Positions 34,039 to 45,634 are shown, counted from the first letter of the stretch. The stretch: 64,000 nt of DNA from Fallopia convolvulus (GCA_964016875.1 OZ024724.1:54376438-54440437), one strand, 5' to 3'. The notes: generated by a model not told the origin, from the letters alone. Translations and numbers: made by a program.

Positions 34039-34809
34039 TGATGAAATCCGAAATAACGGCTACGCTACGAGACAAGAAATAAGATTATTATATTTGAGTG
34101 CAAACACTTGCTCCTTTATTTATGATTTTCTCCCAAATAACGAGGTTACAAACCTACGAGGTTGATGAACAACTTTAAGAATTACACCTAGACCTCCTAC
34201 GAGGTTCCGAGATCAAACCTAAATGTTGCGAGGTTGACTCTAGGGAGAGGTAGATTTGGGTACGTGGTGTAGAGAGATTTGTGAGATTTTGTAGCGAGGT
34301 CTTTAGTGTAGGCGAGGTCTTTGTATGAATTGGAGTCTTTTTGTGGATTTCTCTTATCTGTAACGAGGTCTTTTGACGGTATTCCTATCACGTCGATCTT
34401 TAACAAACAAGAGAGTTCTTGAGTTCAAGTCGTTTTTCGACCCCCTCTTCCTACGAGGTCCTTCTCTATTTATAGAGAATTGGGGGGGCTGAGTTTAGGC
34501 CAATGTCCGATGTGGGATACTTGAAATAAGGGTTTTTGATTGGTCCATGAGTGAGGTCACCTGTGATTGGTTTGGGAGTGAGGTTGCCGGTGATTGGTTC
34601 GGGAGTGAGGTCGCTGGTGATTGGTTCGAGCGGGCGGGCGTATTAGCAGAGTCGGTGACGAGGTCGAGACCTCGTCCCGGGATGTTTGAGAGACCTCGCA
34701 CGCGTCGGGAGTTTTTGTTTTTAGATAACCACGTGGATGTGGGTACCCAACTTGCCTATGGGGGTCCTCCTGGGCCCACTTTTTGCTTTTACTGTTTTGG
34801 ACATCATCG
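34039..34809 (-). repeat. E1 5' LTR with TATA box
   Basis: 771 bp, partner of 21981-22751. On the minus strand TATAAATA lies at 34467-34474, within a short inverted repeat TTCTCTA..TAGAGAA. It probably drives the gag-pol transcript. The outermost base at the right end is G instead of A. Confidence 0.94.
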
Positions 34810-34814
34810 GATAG

Positions 34815-35110
34815 TACATTCTAATCACCGAGGTCATCACTCTTGGCCAGGGGATCTTCGAGGCTATTCGTTGTGTCATTCCCCATATTGTTATTGAGGA
34901 CGATAATTTGCAGATAGTCAATGTCGTGCTTGGTGACTGGTACTATCTTTGGGAGATCGATTAGATTCGGGTGGATATCCACTATTTGCTAGCCCGTTTA
35001 CAGAGTTGGAGTATCGATCATGTCTTCCGGGAGGACAACTCTGTCTGAATACATTGTTGGTTTCTTATTGCTGATCGATCTGGGTTTTTAAGACCTCATC
35101 CGCAAAAATG
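34815..35110 (+). pseudogene. LINE RNase H, 3' part of the copy split by E1
   Basis: Continues the domain cut at 21980. It reads ILITEVITLGQGIFEAIRC, IEDDNLQIVN and HVFREDNSV, the second half of a LINE RNase H. Removing E1 and one copy of GATAG joins the two halves in one frame. In-frame stops show that the LINE itself is dead. Confidence 0.75.
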
Positions 35111-35556
35111 CCCTAGGGCGACTCTCTTCTTATAAGGGGCTCCCTAATTACATTCCCCATAAAAAAGATAAGACAATTCCCAATATCTTATTTTATTCCA
35201 CGCCAATTTTCTTCTTTGATCTTCAAGATAGTTGCCCCCATGACCCCATCCTTGTATCTTCTTCATATAACATCTTCTCATTCTTTCTATCTAAAAATCC
35301 AGTCGAAGATATCTTCAATTGCTATATCTCTAAGTTTGTTCTCTTTTGATATAGAAATTTGCATATCAATTCTCTCGGCCTTGGCTCCGTTCTCTCAAAC
35401 ACTCTATTTATCTTTGTTCCTTCGCTAAAATCACACTTTTGTGAAGTGACACATCACTCCCTTATTTTTTGTATACACCTAATTAAAACACTTAACACGT
35501 ACACATCAAATAATGTTTGTTTCATCTACACGTGAAGAATGTAATAAGCTGCGTAC
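35111..35556. other. LINE tail and intergenic DNA
   Basis: No recognisable feature beyond a possible LINE 3' end. AT-rich. Confidence 0.35.
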
Positions 35557-35559
35557 TAA

Positions 35560-36305
35560 GAGCATCTCTTACCCTAGGTTAAAGGCCAAATTTTTTTAAC
35601 CTACTAAATAGGGAAATATACTCATTTGATGCCCTTTTACCCTAAACCTAAAAAATTCCACTCCCACAGTAGGCCAAATTTTCTAGGCTAAAATTATAAA
35701 TATTTAATTCTAACGGCTAGTTTTAATCTTCCGCTATGTATTTTCCGCTATTAACATATTCCAAAATAACACCTAGTTTGAATAATTATTATTATACTTT
35801 ATTTAAAAAATTATTATTATAATAATTGTAAATAACGACTATATTTCAAAATTGTATTATTATAATAGTTTATTTTGTAGTACTCTTTTTTCCCAACTTG
35901 AAATTTATTTTCAAGTATGGTTTTTAATGAGACTATTAATAAATTAGTTTATTTAAGTAAAAATAATATTTCGTATTTATATATTAAATATTAGGTTCGT
36001 ATGAAACGTTACAACGAGACCGTTACAATAATATAATTTTTATAATTAAAAACATTTTAAATAATATATTTTTATAACATTTTAATCAATTCTTACATAT
36101 TAAATACAATAAAACAAATAAAATATGAGAGGGGACCCACCATAATAAAGGTGGGACCCAACATATAGCCTACCAATTCTAAGGCCAAATTTGGCCTTCA
36201 ATTCACCTAGGCTATAAAAAAATTCTTGAAAAATGGGTAAATACCCTATGGTGGGAGATAGTGGTAGGCCAAAAATGGATTTCTACCCTAGAGTGGGAGA
36301 TGCTC
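35560..36305. mobile_element. PIF/Harbinger-type MITE
   Basis: 746 bp flanked by TAA on both sides (35557-35559, 36306-36308), the expected 3-bp target. The ends are inverted repeats: GAGCATCTCTTACCCTAGG at the left and GAGCATCTCCCACTCTAGGG read from the right. Both continue into a 'ggccaaattt' segment. No transposase. Confidence 0.88.
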
Positions 36306-36308
36306 TAA

Positions 36309-36583
36309 TACTATCATGTAGCTAGAATGATCCACACCTACTTCCAACGTATGTTCCTTTATGTTAGTTTCATTGTATAAGATGATCTTTGTTACATTAC
36401 ATGGATTTATATTTATATATATACTATACACTGAAATACTCTTGGTAAGAAAGAGTACGTACGTGCCTAATGATGTGTGTGCTACCAAAAAAAAGAAAGA
36501 AAGAGTACGTACGTGCCTAATGATACGTACACCATATACCCCAATTAATATACGCGGGGTACATACTCACAGATTTTTTTTAA
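36309..36583. other. Intergenic spacer with short repeats
   Basis: Contains 'aagaaagagtacgtacgtgcctaatgat' in two copies (about 36450 and 36495). No gene. Confidence 0.4.
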
Positions 36584-36911
36584 AAGCGCACACAGACATC
36601 CGCGCAACGCCGGCGCTGCGCGCAAGGGTAAATCCGTCAAGCGGGAAATGGAAAATGGGATTCGGAAAATGATGTTGGGCCCAGCGAAATGGGCTTGCGC
36701 GTGCCTATTGGGCCGCTCGAAACGGCGTTGCGCGGACCACTAGGGTTAAGGGCAAACGCGGGCCGCCGTCAACTTTGGGCCACGCGAAACGGGCCTGCGC
36801 GGATCCTTAGGGTTAAAAGGAGACGCGATCCTCCATTGTCGTCTTCTACCTCCGACCTCACCCACCTGCGAAACACCGTCTCGCGCGAAACCAAATCTCG
36901 AGCCCAAAAAA

Positions 36912-39878
36912 ATGAACCAAACCCCCGATCCACACCGTTCGCCGGCTTCGGTCGAACCACCATCGGCGTCGCAACCCACCCCCGCGACGTCGGAAGCCGT
37001 TGAACCAGCCGGCCCAACCCATTGCACCCCAGATCCGGCCGCCCCCGCTCTTGTACCGACTGGCCCGAGCCATGGGAGCCCAGATCCGACCGGCCCCGCC
37101 CTTGAACCGACCGGTCCGACCCATGGGACACCAGATCCGGCCGCCCCCACAACTGGCGCGCCGCTGCATGCTTTGGTCGGCCCCACCACGTCAACCGCAG
37201 ATCCGGCCGCCCCCACCGAGCCCGTCGCCACCACCGTTCACGGCGCCCCGGTTCGTAGTCGGATTCGCACTCGAGCGACATTTACGGCCGAGGTACGTTT
37301 GAAATTCATTACGAAATTTTATATTATTTATATTTTGTAAAACAATTTTGTATTGAGTTTTAGGTATTAAATTTCGTTTATATAATTGACCCTAATCAAT
37401 TTGAATATATTGAGTAAATCAATTTCGCTTAATTAGTAAGATATTTAATGTTTACTATTCAAATTCCTATTTATATTTAGTTTTTATTGTTGTTATTAGT
37501 TGTTTTGATTATTTGTCTTAATTTAGATTTATATTTAGATTGTGAATTATTAGCTATGAACTTGTAATTAAATGAATTCATAGTCGTAGGTTGAATTGAT
37601 CTTGCCTTAAAAAAATAATTACAGTTACATTTAGAGTTTGAATTATTGTTTTATTCATTTTTCATTACAAACGTAATGAAAACTGAAATAAAATTATTAA
37701 TGATAAATGAGTTTTTGATTCGGATTTTGAATTTCGACAGAAACGACGAATTCATTAGTTGAATTCATATTCATAGGGCGAATTTCTAATTTTACATGTA
37801 TAAAAGAAAAAAATTAATAGAAAACTTACTAATTTAATTTAAACTTGTCGCCTAAAGGACGTACACACTAGCTTGAGCGCCGTCCTCCTCGATAAGATGA
37901 GGAAAAAGGAGGCACCCAAGCTCACGTGCGCTGAGATTGCACATGCATTAATGGCCAGAGTGCCGCCTACCGAGCAGCAGCGGATAGCTACTGATCCGGA
38001 GTTGACGCGTGCACCGGAGATAGATGTAGACCCCTCCGTCGAGCTGGAGGTGGATTTTACAGAGGATCGGAGCTCCTGCAGGACGACTTGCCAGATGACG
38101 TCGCGGGGAACGACATGCCCTTCACGGAGCAGGACATACAGGTTGATGCTCCCGTGGGTACAACAGAGGATTTGTCAGTTGACGATTACCACATATCCGA
38201 GGCCACCATCTCTATTTCACCTCCCACCACGACGCATGTCCCGCCACCGCCACCGGTCTTTTTCAGTCCTCCACCTACTTCTTCGACCGATCCTACTACA
38301 TTCTTGGTGGGACCCTCAGCTCCTCCGCTTACATCCACATTTCCGTCTCCCCCTCCTCCCGTTTCAGCATCCCACATACCTCCTCCCGTTCCAGCAGCAC
38401 CCATCCCTCCTCACGTTCCAGCTGGGTCTGGCCCTCCCCCCGCTGCGGAGGGACCCTCGCCCCCCCTGCACCAGCAGCAAGGGCCGCTCCTGAGGACCCT
38501 CCCGCTGCGGAGGGCGAACCGAGAGGTCCTAGTGACGGCAGCCTGTTGACGACGTATACCACACACTTGGCTCGCAGGATTTGCTCGACCGTGACGTACG
38601 TAAACTTTTCCAAACTGCGAGTACTTAATTATTTTCGAAAGCAATGTTTAGTTTTTCTAACTCACGCTTGTTTTCCTCTTTTTAGTATCTGCATGTCACT
38701 AGAGTGTGGTCTAGGAACTTGTCTCCTTTACGGTCGTTTCGACGGTTTAGGGTTGGAGGCCCCGATTCTTGGTGGGGCTTCGCACAGCGGAACGGTCTCA
38801 CCGGGCTGATCGGTCTGGAGTTTGGCGCCACGGACCACATTCTCATCTCTTCATTTCGGGAGCGTTGGTATCCAGAGACCAACACCTTCCACTTCCCGTG
38901 GGGCGAGATTACGATCACCCTCCATGACATGCACCGCATTTTCGGGGTGCCTATAGATGGAGACGCTCTGGTACCCAAGATGGATCCGTTGGAGCTCGAG
39001 GCTCGTTTAGGAGATTTGCTCGACCTCGATCCACAGACAGCACACGCGTGGAAGACACGAGCCCCGAGTGCGGCCATCGCAGCTATTCTGTTGGACATGT
39101 TTGAGGGCAGGCGAGCCGCATCCCCCGCGACCATTGCCACTGTGTTTCTATGGTACTTTCTCGGGATGACGTTATTCGTCGACAAGTCCGGGAACAAGAT
39201 CAAGACGTGGATATTGGGATTCCTATTCGACCACGAGAGGACTGGTCGATATGCTTGGGGGGCGGGTTTAGTGGCGGGGGTGTATCGTGAGCTCGGCATG
39301 ACGTCGCGCGCCGATGCTAGGGGATGCTCGAGTTGCGCTCTTATTATGAGGGTACGTGCTTCGGCCTCAATATTTCATTCTTCGATTTTGGTTGGATTCA
39401 ATATCTTATACGTATTGTTTCAGACATGGATCATGAGTTATTTCGAGCACACCTAGGGTCGGATTGAGTTGGCTTTGGAGACGCTAGTTGACCCTCGTGC
39501 AGCCGCACGACAGACTGGTGAGCGGGCCCCCAGCCGAGACGCGGCTAGGCTGGATGCGCTGCGGCGGCTTCTAGACACGATCCGTGCAGAGGAGGTTAGA
39601 CTTCGAAATCAATGTGACGTACATTCTTTAGTTTAAGTTCGACGATTGATGATTTGTATTCCGCTTTGCAGATTCATTGGACGCCGTGGGGCAACGAGCT
39701 GGATTTTGATGTCGCGTACCGGGTGTCTCGCTACAGGGCGTCCTGGTACTTAATAGGGTACATGAGGCGTATGATCCGTCCAAGCACGAACTATGTTCTT
39801 CTTGAAATTACCTATTGGTGGTTCTCGTCTGAAAGTGGAGTGTATGATCCGTCCAAGCACGAACTATGTTCTTCTTGA
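36912..39878 (+). pseudogene. Plant mobile domain (MAIN-like) gene, broken
   Basis: Exon 1 36912-37292 encodes Pro/Thr-rich repeats with TPDPAAP and PTGPTHG. Exon 2 starts at 37858 and has a frameshift near 38070 and another near 38500, around a Pro-rich linker. The third exon (about 38687-39350) encodes the domain itself, with WWGFAQRNGLTGLIGL, ERWYPETNTFHFPWGEITITLHDM, IFGVPIDGDALV and LGDLLDL. After an intron, TWIMSYFEH is followed by a stop and then a further exon near 39672 (HWTPWGNELDFDVAYRVSRYR). The domain occurs in plant MAIN/MAIL proteins and in transposons. Here it is a transposon-borne pseudogene that runs into the end of the transposase. Confidence 0.8.
39769..39877. repeat. 38-bp direct duplication at the meeting point of the two MULE genes
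   Basis: A 38-bp block starting GTATGATCCGTCCAAGCACG occurs at 39769-39806 and again at 39840-39877. On the minus strand the block encodes part of the transposase C-terminus (FKKNIVRAWTDH). Confidence 0.85.
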
Positions 39879-41384
39879 ATGGATTAAGCCACACCTTCTC
39901 CACGTATGCAATAAGCGTCGGTCGCCATCTTCTCTTCAATTCTACATACCGTTCTTCAAATGTCGCCTCTGTGGTGGACGAAAAGAGCGCCCAACAAGCG
40001 TTTGCAAACCCGCGTGACAACTCATGTGGTTTTTCAGCGTTCGCAAACACCTTTAGGCCGTACGCAATAATTTTGTGTCTGATGTGCACCCAACACAACA
40101 AATGTTGGACTCCGTCCCCGAAAACTTGACTTATCGCCTTGATTAGAGCCTGCTCACGATCTGTCATGATTGTATTGACCTGGACTCCAAGCTCGTCGTA
40201 CACGCCTTTCAATTGAGTTAACACCCACCTATAACTAGCGACATCTTCGTTTGAAATAAATGCAAACCCGATGCTGAATGTATTTCCGGTGCAAGTGAAG
40301 CCAACCATCTCCAATAAAGGCATGTCGTACCTAGCACAAAAAGTTGTTTTAAGCATTTATACTGGAAATATACTAATCAAGTCGATTACATATTAAAATA
40401 ACATACCTATTGGTCTTGTATGTGGAGTCCATAATAACGACATAGGAAAACATCTTCAGCATGCGCAGACTTGTGGGGTGCACAAAAAACAAGGCTATTA
40501 TAACATTAGAACCCCTTACTCGTCTTGGACGGACAATGTATTCTCGGTCTTTCAAGAACTTCAGAGACCATTGTGTCACCGTCAATTCTCCGCAATCCTC
40601 AAGAAGTAACTTATCCCTCATATTGTAGATTTGTCTAATTGAGGTCACATTTCCCGGGTACCTTGACCTCAACTCTTCAAGTATCATCTTCGGGGTGACT
40701 AGATATAGGAACTTCTCTTTCACAAACTCCTTCTGCTCAGTTATCAATCGGCCCGCATATGGATGAGCTAACAAACTAGTGGGGAGGCGATGATTGTGTT
40801 GTCCACACTTTACCGTTAAGATCCATCCATTTTTTCCCTTGAGGCGGACCCCATTCAATTCAAACGGACATCCACACTTTCTAGTTGATGTATCGGTAAG
40901 TGGCTTATAAATGCTCCTATTTTCCAGTCCGGGCAACACCCTCTTGCCACATCTATATCTACCGGCTAGGTCACAAGTGAGTATGACCCTATTTGGATTT
41001 GAGGTTTTTATGACTAGTACAAAATTCTTCGAAATTGCAATTTGTCTAGCCCAATCAAGCATTTCTCTTCGATCACTCAACAACCCATCGTAGTGGAAAA
41101 CAATAGAAAAATCTATTCCGACAACCTATGATTTCAAAATGTAAAAACAAAATATTATAAATTACACTATCCTAACTTTCAATATACTACGTTCGTAAAT
41201 GGCATAATATTATGGGTTCTTTGAAAAATACATGTTTTGGCTCGCTTGATGCATCGGAGTCGATTCCGTATTCTTCTCCCGATACACCTTCCTCATCCTC
41301 AGCTATGAAACTATCGATTGACGATGAATCTTCCTCCTCGGGATGATAATCGCTCGATGACGTATCTTCTTCTCCTGATGACAT
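39808..41384 (-). pseudogene. MULE transposase, C-terminally truncated
   Basis: Minus-strand exons: 41384 to about 41200 (acidic start MSSGEEDTSSSDYHPEEED), 41125-40407 and 40330-39808, with good splice sites. Exon 2 encodes a FAR1/WRKY-GCM1-like DNA-binding part (CGCPFELNGVRLK, CGQHNHRL) and ends in VIMDSTYKTNR. Exon 3 continues YDMPLLEMVGFTCTG, then DREQALIKAI (catalytic Asp) and LLCWVHIRHKI. It stops after HFQTRTTNR. Family members go on for roughly another 200 residues with a zinc finger, so the C-terminus was lost, apparently where the plant-mobile-domain gene joins. Confidence 0.85.
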
Positions 41385-41733
41385 TTTTAAGCAATGATGT
41401 GGAATGAAGGTATACTCCAACTATAATGTGGAATCGAGATGGGTATTTATAGGGGACAATTCGACCGTTTTTTTTTACCGTTGAGATCCGCGCAACGAAG
41501 CCTCGCGCCAGTCCAACGATACTTTTTTTTACCGTTGGATTGCGCGCAACACCGATGCGCGCATGCACGAAACGGTGTTGCGCGCGCAACACCGTTTCGC
41601 GCGCGCATCGTCTTTGCGCGGCCCTTTCCTTTCCTCCACGCTCCCGAAACTCTTTTTTGATATTCCGGATTTGCCCTTTTCGCGCAACGCCATTTCGCGC
41701 GAAATGACGTTGCGCGGATATCTGTGTACGCTT

Positions 41734-42589
41734 ACCAATTTTCTCGTGTGCGCAAATCAACAGCCTCAATATATCAAACAAATATATTTTCCACGTTTGA
41801 ATGAAATATATGTTAAATAATATCATAGGATACATCATGATTATGAAACAATATATTTTCCAAGTAGATCCAATTAATATATCAAACAAATAAATTCATT
41901 ACAGCATAGTTAAAAGAAATTAATACTTTTTGAGGGTATACATAATCAAATAAAGAATAATTGATGCAACGAACATGTAAACAAGTTTGCTCAACAAATA
42001 ACCACCCTTGTTAATTCTTTTTGGTTCTACGTACACTAAGCTCAACGATTTGAAGTATTATTTACATCATCTAGCTTCGTACTTAATTATATAAGTTATA
42101 GGGAGTTATATACTTATATTTGAAATAGTTTCTCTATAGTAGGACATTTATGTGTGTAATTAAGTTTTTTGTGGATGAAAGTTTTTTTGGTAATACCTTC
42201 ACAATTTAACGTTAGCTGCAATTTTGTTCATGTGAATGCCAAATACCCTTACATATTTTTCCATTCAAAATGATTCCGAGTATATCAATGTACAATAGTC
42301 CAAGATCTAAACAAAAATTCAAAAAATATGTATCAAAGAAGTCCAGTTCTCGTTTCTACAAAGGCAGTCAAACTTGCGGGACGGTCACCGAGGGCTGCCC
42401 GATCAAGGCCATCTCCAAATGAAAATCCGCCACGTGTACTATACGGTCAGCCAATCCACCGTTTGAGAAAATACGCTTTTGCAGACAAGTCTGACAAGGG
42501 CGCCGAATGTTTCAACTCCAACGCATGACTTCCGCCCCCAAAATCCCGCCACCGTTCTCGCGTGCCACCCACGCGCGCACGATCTCAAG
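41734..42589. other. Intergenic, AT-rich; 3' flank of the RING-H2 gene
   Basis: No feature recognised. The part beyond 42300 is GC-richer and probably includes the 3' UTR of the minus-strand gene at 42590-43540. Confidence 0.4.
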
Positions 42590-43540
42590 TCACCTCGACG
42601 TATGGGGCCGAGTCTCGACTCGCCCCTCTTCCATCTCATCCAACTCGGAGCCACTCGTTCCGATCGCTGAAGACGACGATGTCGACGGCCTCTTCTCCCT
42701 GCTCAGAATCCGCTTCAACGACAGCAGCCGACTTGTCGGCGACTTCAACCCCTGACCCGCGGGCGAACTCGGCCCCAAATCGTCCGAGTTACCGAAGCTG
42801 AAACTCGCGCTCCTCGTTGGCACCTCGACCGAGACCCCGATCATGTCCATACCTTTACTCCTTCCGCCGAATGACGACGATGTTGACGGACCCGGCGGGG
42901 GATCGGCATTCAACTCGGAGCTCGGACGGGGCTCGCGATGAGTCGACTCATTCCGATTCGACTCGGTCAACTCGACCTCACTATCCTCCATCCTCACCGG
43001 AAAATCTCCGTCGACTGGGGTACGGCAGAGAGGGCAGGTGGAGTGGGAGTGGAACCACATATCGATGCAATCCACGTGGAAGCTGTGATTACATTGCGGC
43101 AAGCGACGGCCCATCTCGCCGTCCTCGAATTCGGACAAGCAAACGGCGCATTCTTGAACGTTCTCGTCCTCGCCATCGCCGGAGGATTTGGGGGAGAAAG
43201 TGAAGGTAGGGAGGGATTTGAGGAGGGCGGGGTCAAGTCCGGCGGATGGCAGGGAGGAAAGAGGGAGGTTGCTGGTGGGGTCCACGTAGAAGACGAGGTG
43301 GGTGCGGCGGTGGCGGAGGTGGGAGCGGCGCCGGGATCGGAAGAGGTACCATCGGGCGTAGATGTGGAGGAAGAGCATGAAGACAACGATGGCGAAGAGG
43401 ACGAAGATTGCGGCGAGCATGATCTTGCCGCTGAGCGCGTAGCGGCCATCCGTCGACGGCGTCCGGTACCGAGTGTCTTGGTTGCCACCGATGGTGTTCA
43501 TCGGTGGCCAGAATGGGTGGCCGTGGTTGTCGTTGCTCAT
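42590..43540 (-). CDS. ATL-type RING-H2 ubiquitin ligase
   Basis: Intronless, 316 codons, start at ATG 43540. A transmembrane segment (about residues 37-60, IMLAAIFVLFAIVVFMLFLHI) is followed by a basic stretch. Next come the GLD motif (AGLDPALLKSLPTF, about 106-119) and a RING-H2 finger: CAVCLSEFEDGEMG, then LPQCNHSFHVDCIDMWFHSH and STCPLC, with all eight zinc ligands present in C3H2C3 order. A Ser/Arg-rich tail ends the protein. Transmembrane helix, GLD and RING-H2 in this order define the plant ATL family, membrane-anchored E3 ligases often tied to defence or stress responses. The exact paralogue is not assigned. The frame is intact and the GC content is well above the flanks. It is a host gene between two transposable elements. 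Confidence 0.95.
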   Translation of the reverse strand: MSNDNHGHPFWPPMNTIGGNQDTRYRTPSTDGRYALSGKIMLAAIFVLFAIVVFMLFLHIYARWYLFRSRRRSHLRHRRTHLVFYVDPTSNLPLSSLPSAGLDPALLKSLPTFTFSPKSSGDGEDENVQECAVCLSEFEDGEMGRRLPQCNHSFHVDCIDMWFHSHSTCPLCRTPVDGDFPVRMEDSEVELTESNRNESTHREPRPSSELNADPPPGPSTSSSFGGRSKGMDMIGVSVEVPTRSASFSFGNSDDLGPSSPAGQGLKSPTSRLLSLKRILSREKRPSTSSSSAIGTSGSELDEMEEGRVETRPHTSR

Positions 43541-44854
43541 CGACGGAGACTTAATGTGAAGAGATGAAATTAAAAAATGGAAATGTGGAGGAAAGAGGAG
43601 TTTGTTTGGGGGGTTTTATGGCAGTCACGAATAAGGACGAGAGGGAGAGTGGTGGTATGGTAAGGTGTGGGAAAGTGCAGGGTAGTCGTAGGAGAAGGAG
43701 TAACGACCGAAAGAGTCAAGGTCTTGAGACTTGATTGCATGATATCCTTAGGCAACCACCGATTTTAAACGATGTAATAGAGAAATACAACCGCTATGTA
43801 TATATCAATCAAAAAAAATTTTACTGCTTTTGCCTTGTCCGGTTCGATTGATCGGACACCATTATATCCGGACGTTTTCAATTTTTTAGGTGAGACTCTT
43901 CTAATATTTTCCGCCAGTGAGAATCTTCTGGATAACACTTGATGAGTCTAACATGACTTTATCACTAGATCAACTAAATATTGGTATATATCAATCAAAA
44001 AGCTTCAAATCATATTTATGTTATAATTACCAAAAAGAAATCATATTTATGTTAAATGTCTTATTCCTGATTTAAAATTATCAAATGAACTTTTTTGTAA
44101 TATACTCCGTACAAAAATAATAATAAGCCCTATTCTTGGCCAAAAAAAAAATCATAATAAGATGAATGCTTTATCTATTATTATTTTTAACTCATTGTCA
44201 TGTCATTGAAACTTTTAATCAAACTAAAATAAAATAGTACGGCTAGATTATGATATTTCATCTATCGGAACGATAATCTCTATTCTTTTAGGTAATACAT
44301 GGTTTTTATAAAATCCAAAATGCAACAAGTTGAGATTTGATAATGGACTAAAAATTTCCACGTAACTATAGATATATTATTTGAAATGACAATAGAAAGA
44401 TAATAGTTATAACTTATAAGGTATATGACCCGGGACTAGAAGTGTGTCCGGTTCTGGAACATGCGGTTTCGGTCCCGGTTTAGGCTTGGTTTCGGTTTCA
44501 GCCGGTTTTGGAACCGATTTGTGGTCCAGTTTCGATTCGACTAAATTTTTAAAAGAATAGTCGTTAGAAATGAAAAATCGTGATCGCGAACGCGGTACTC
44601 AAAGTATCGTTGATCAAGTAGTATATAACACAAATTTAAAGATGTCTGTTGATCTTCAAAATTTTGCCAAAAGCCTAAACAACCAACAAAAAGGTATAAA
44701 TCGAAACCCTAAAATTCTATTAGAATGTGTTTGTGTTTCTAAATAGGAGATTGAATTTACAGAATTATTTTAATTTGGGATTCTATGCATGATTTGCACT
44801 AGTTAATTTATGATTTCAAGCTAGGTAACTTCAACCCTAGAAAAATTTGTAGTA
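43541..44854. other. Upstream region of the RING-H2 gene and intergenic DNA
   Basis: No gene recognised. At 44440-44530 there is a run of 'cggtttcggt' and 'ggttttggaaccg' motifs resembling the subterminal parts of some DNA transposons, without identifiable ends. Confidence 0.4.
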
Positions 44855-44859
44855 GTTCT

Positions 44860-45633
44860 TGAAGATGTCCAAAACAGCAAAAGCAAAAAGTGGGTCCAGG
44901 AAGGCCCCCATAGGCAAGTTGGGTACCCACATCCACGTGGTTATCTAAAGAACAAAAACTCCCAACGCGCGCGAGGTCTATCAAACATCCCGGGACGAGG
45001 TCTCAACCTCGTCACCGACTCTGCTAAGTACGCCCGCCCGCTCGAACCAATCACCAGCGACCTCACTCCTGAACCAATCACCGGCGGCCTCACTCCCAAA
45101 CCAATCACAGGTGACCTCCCTCATGGACCAATCAAAAACCCCTATTTCAAGTATCCCACATCGGACAATAGCCTAAACTCAGCCCCCCAATTCTCTATAA
45201 ATAGAGAAGGACCTCGTAGGAAGAGGGGGTCGAAAAACGACTTGAACTCAAGAACTCTCTTGTTTGTTAAAGATCGACGTGATAGGAATACCGTCAACAG
45301 ACCTCGTTACAGATAAGAGAAATCCACAAAAAGACTCCAAGTCATACAAAGACCTCGCCTACACTAAAGACCTCGCTACAAAATCTCACAAAGCTCTCTA
45401 CACCACGCATCCGAATCTACCTCGCTTTAGCGCCGACCTCGCAACATTTAGGTTTGATCTCGGGACCTCGTAGGAGGTCTAGGTGTAATTCTTAAAGTTG
45501 TTCATCAATCTCATAGGTGTGTAACCTCGTTACTTGGGAGAAAAGTCATAAATAAAGGAGCAAGTGTTTGCACTCAAATATAATAATCTTATTTCTTGTC
45601 TCGTAGCGAACTTCGTTATTTCGGGTTTCATCA
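44860..45633 (+). repeat. E2 5' LTR with TATA box
   Basis: 774 bp, TG...CA. TATAAATA at 45196-45203 is placed as in E1. Several ACCTCG motifs lie downstream of the box, as in all four LTRs of the window. Confidence 0.95.
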
Positions 45634-45634
45634 C

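Larger units (their letters stand above)
21981..34809 (-). mobile_element. Tat-type Ty3/gypsy retrotransposon E1, full length with 5-bp target duplication
   Basis: 12,829 bp. Two 771-bp LTRs (21981-22751 and 34039-34809) are flanked by the 5-bp repeat GATAG (21976-21980, 34810-34814). Gag-pol runs leftward from 33957. A spliced gene runs rightward from the left side (24264-26976), and a 47-bp tandem array (27366-28601) separates the two. The LTRs differ at about eight sites by eye (about 1%), so the insertion is recent. Using a commonly assumed plant rate of 1.3e-8 per site per year this is well under a million years. It has two RNase H domains and no chromodomain, as in the Tat lineage. Its coding frames carry a nonsense codon and a frameshift in pol and a nonsense codon in the antisense gene. 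Confidence 0.96.
36584..41733. mobile_element. MULE (Mutator-like element) carrying a plant-mobile-domain gene
   Basis: Imperfect inverted termini of about 70 bp. The left starts AAGCGCACACAGACATCC with GCGCAACG after it, and the right, read backwards, starts AAGCGTACACAGATATCC with GCGCAACG. Both sides continue to an AAGGGYAAATCCG block. Target duplications are not exact, so the outer limits are approximate. Inside are two converging gene remnants: a MAIN-like plant mobile domain gene (plus strand) and a MULE transposase (minus strand). Confidence 0.8.

Noticed and set aside
36746..37281. Gly/Val-rich frames antisense to the first exon of the plant-mobile-domain gene
   Set aside because: Complement of a Pro/Thr-rich repeat exon. 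No supporting motifs or splice structure.
42938..43567. 209-codon frame antisense to the RING-H2 gene
   Set aside because: Shadow of a GC-rich coding region. It has no domain pattern, while the other strand has a complete RING-H2 finger.
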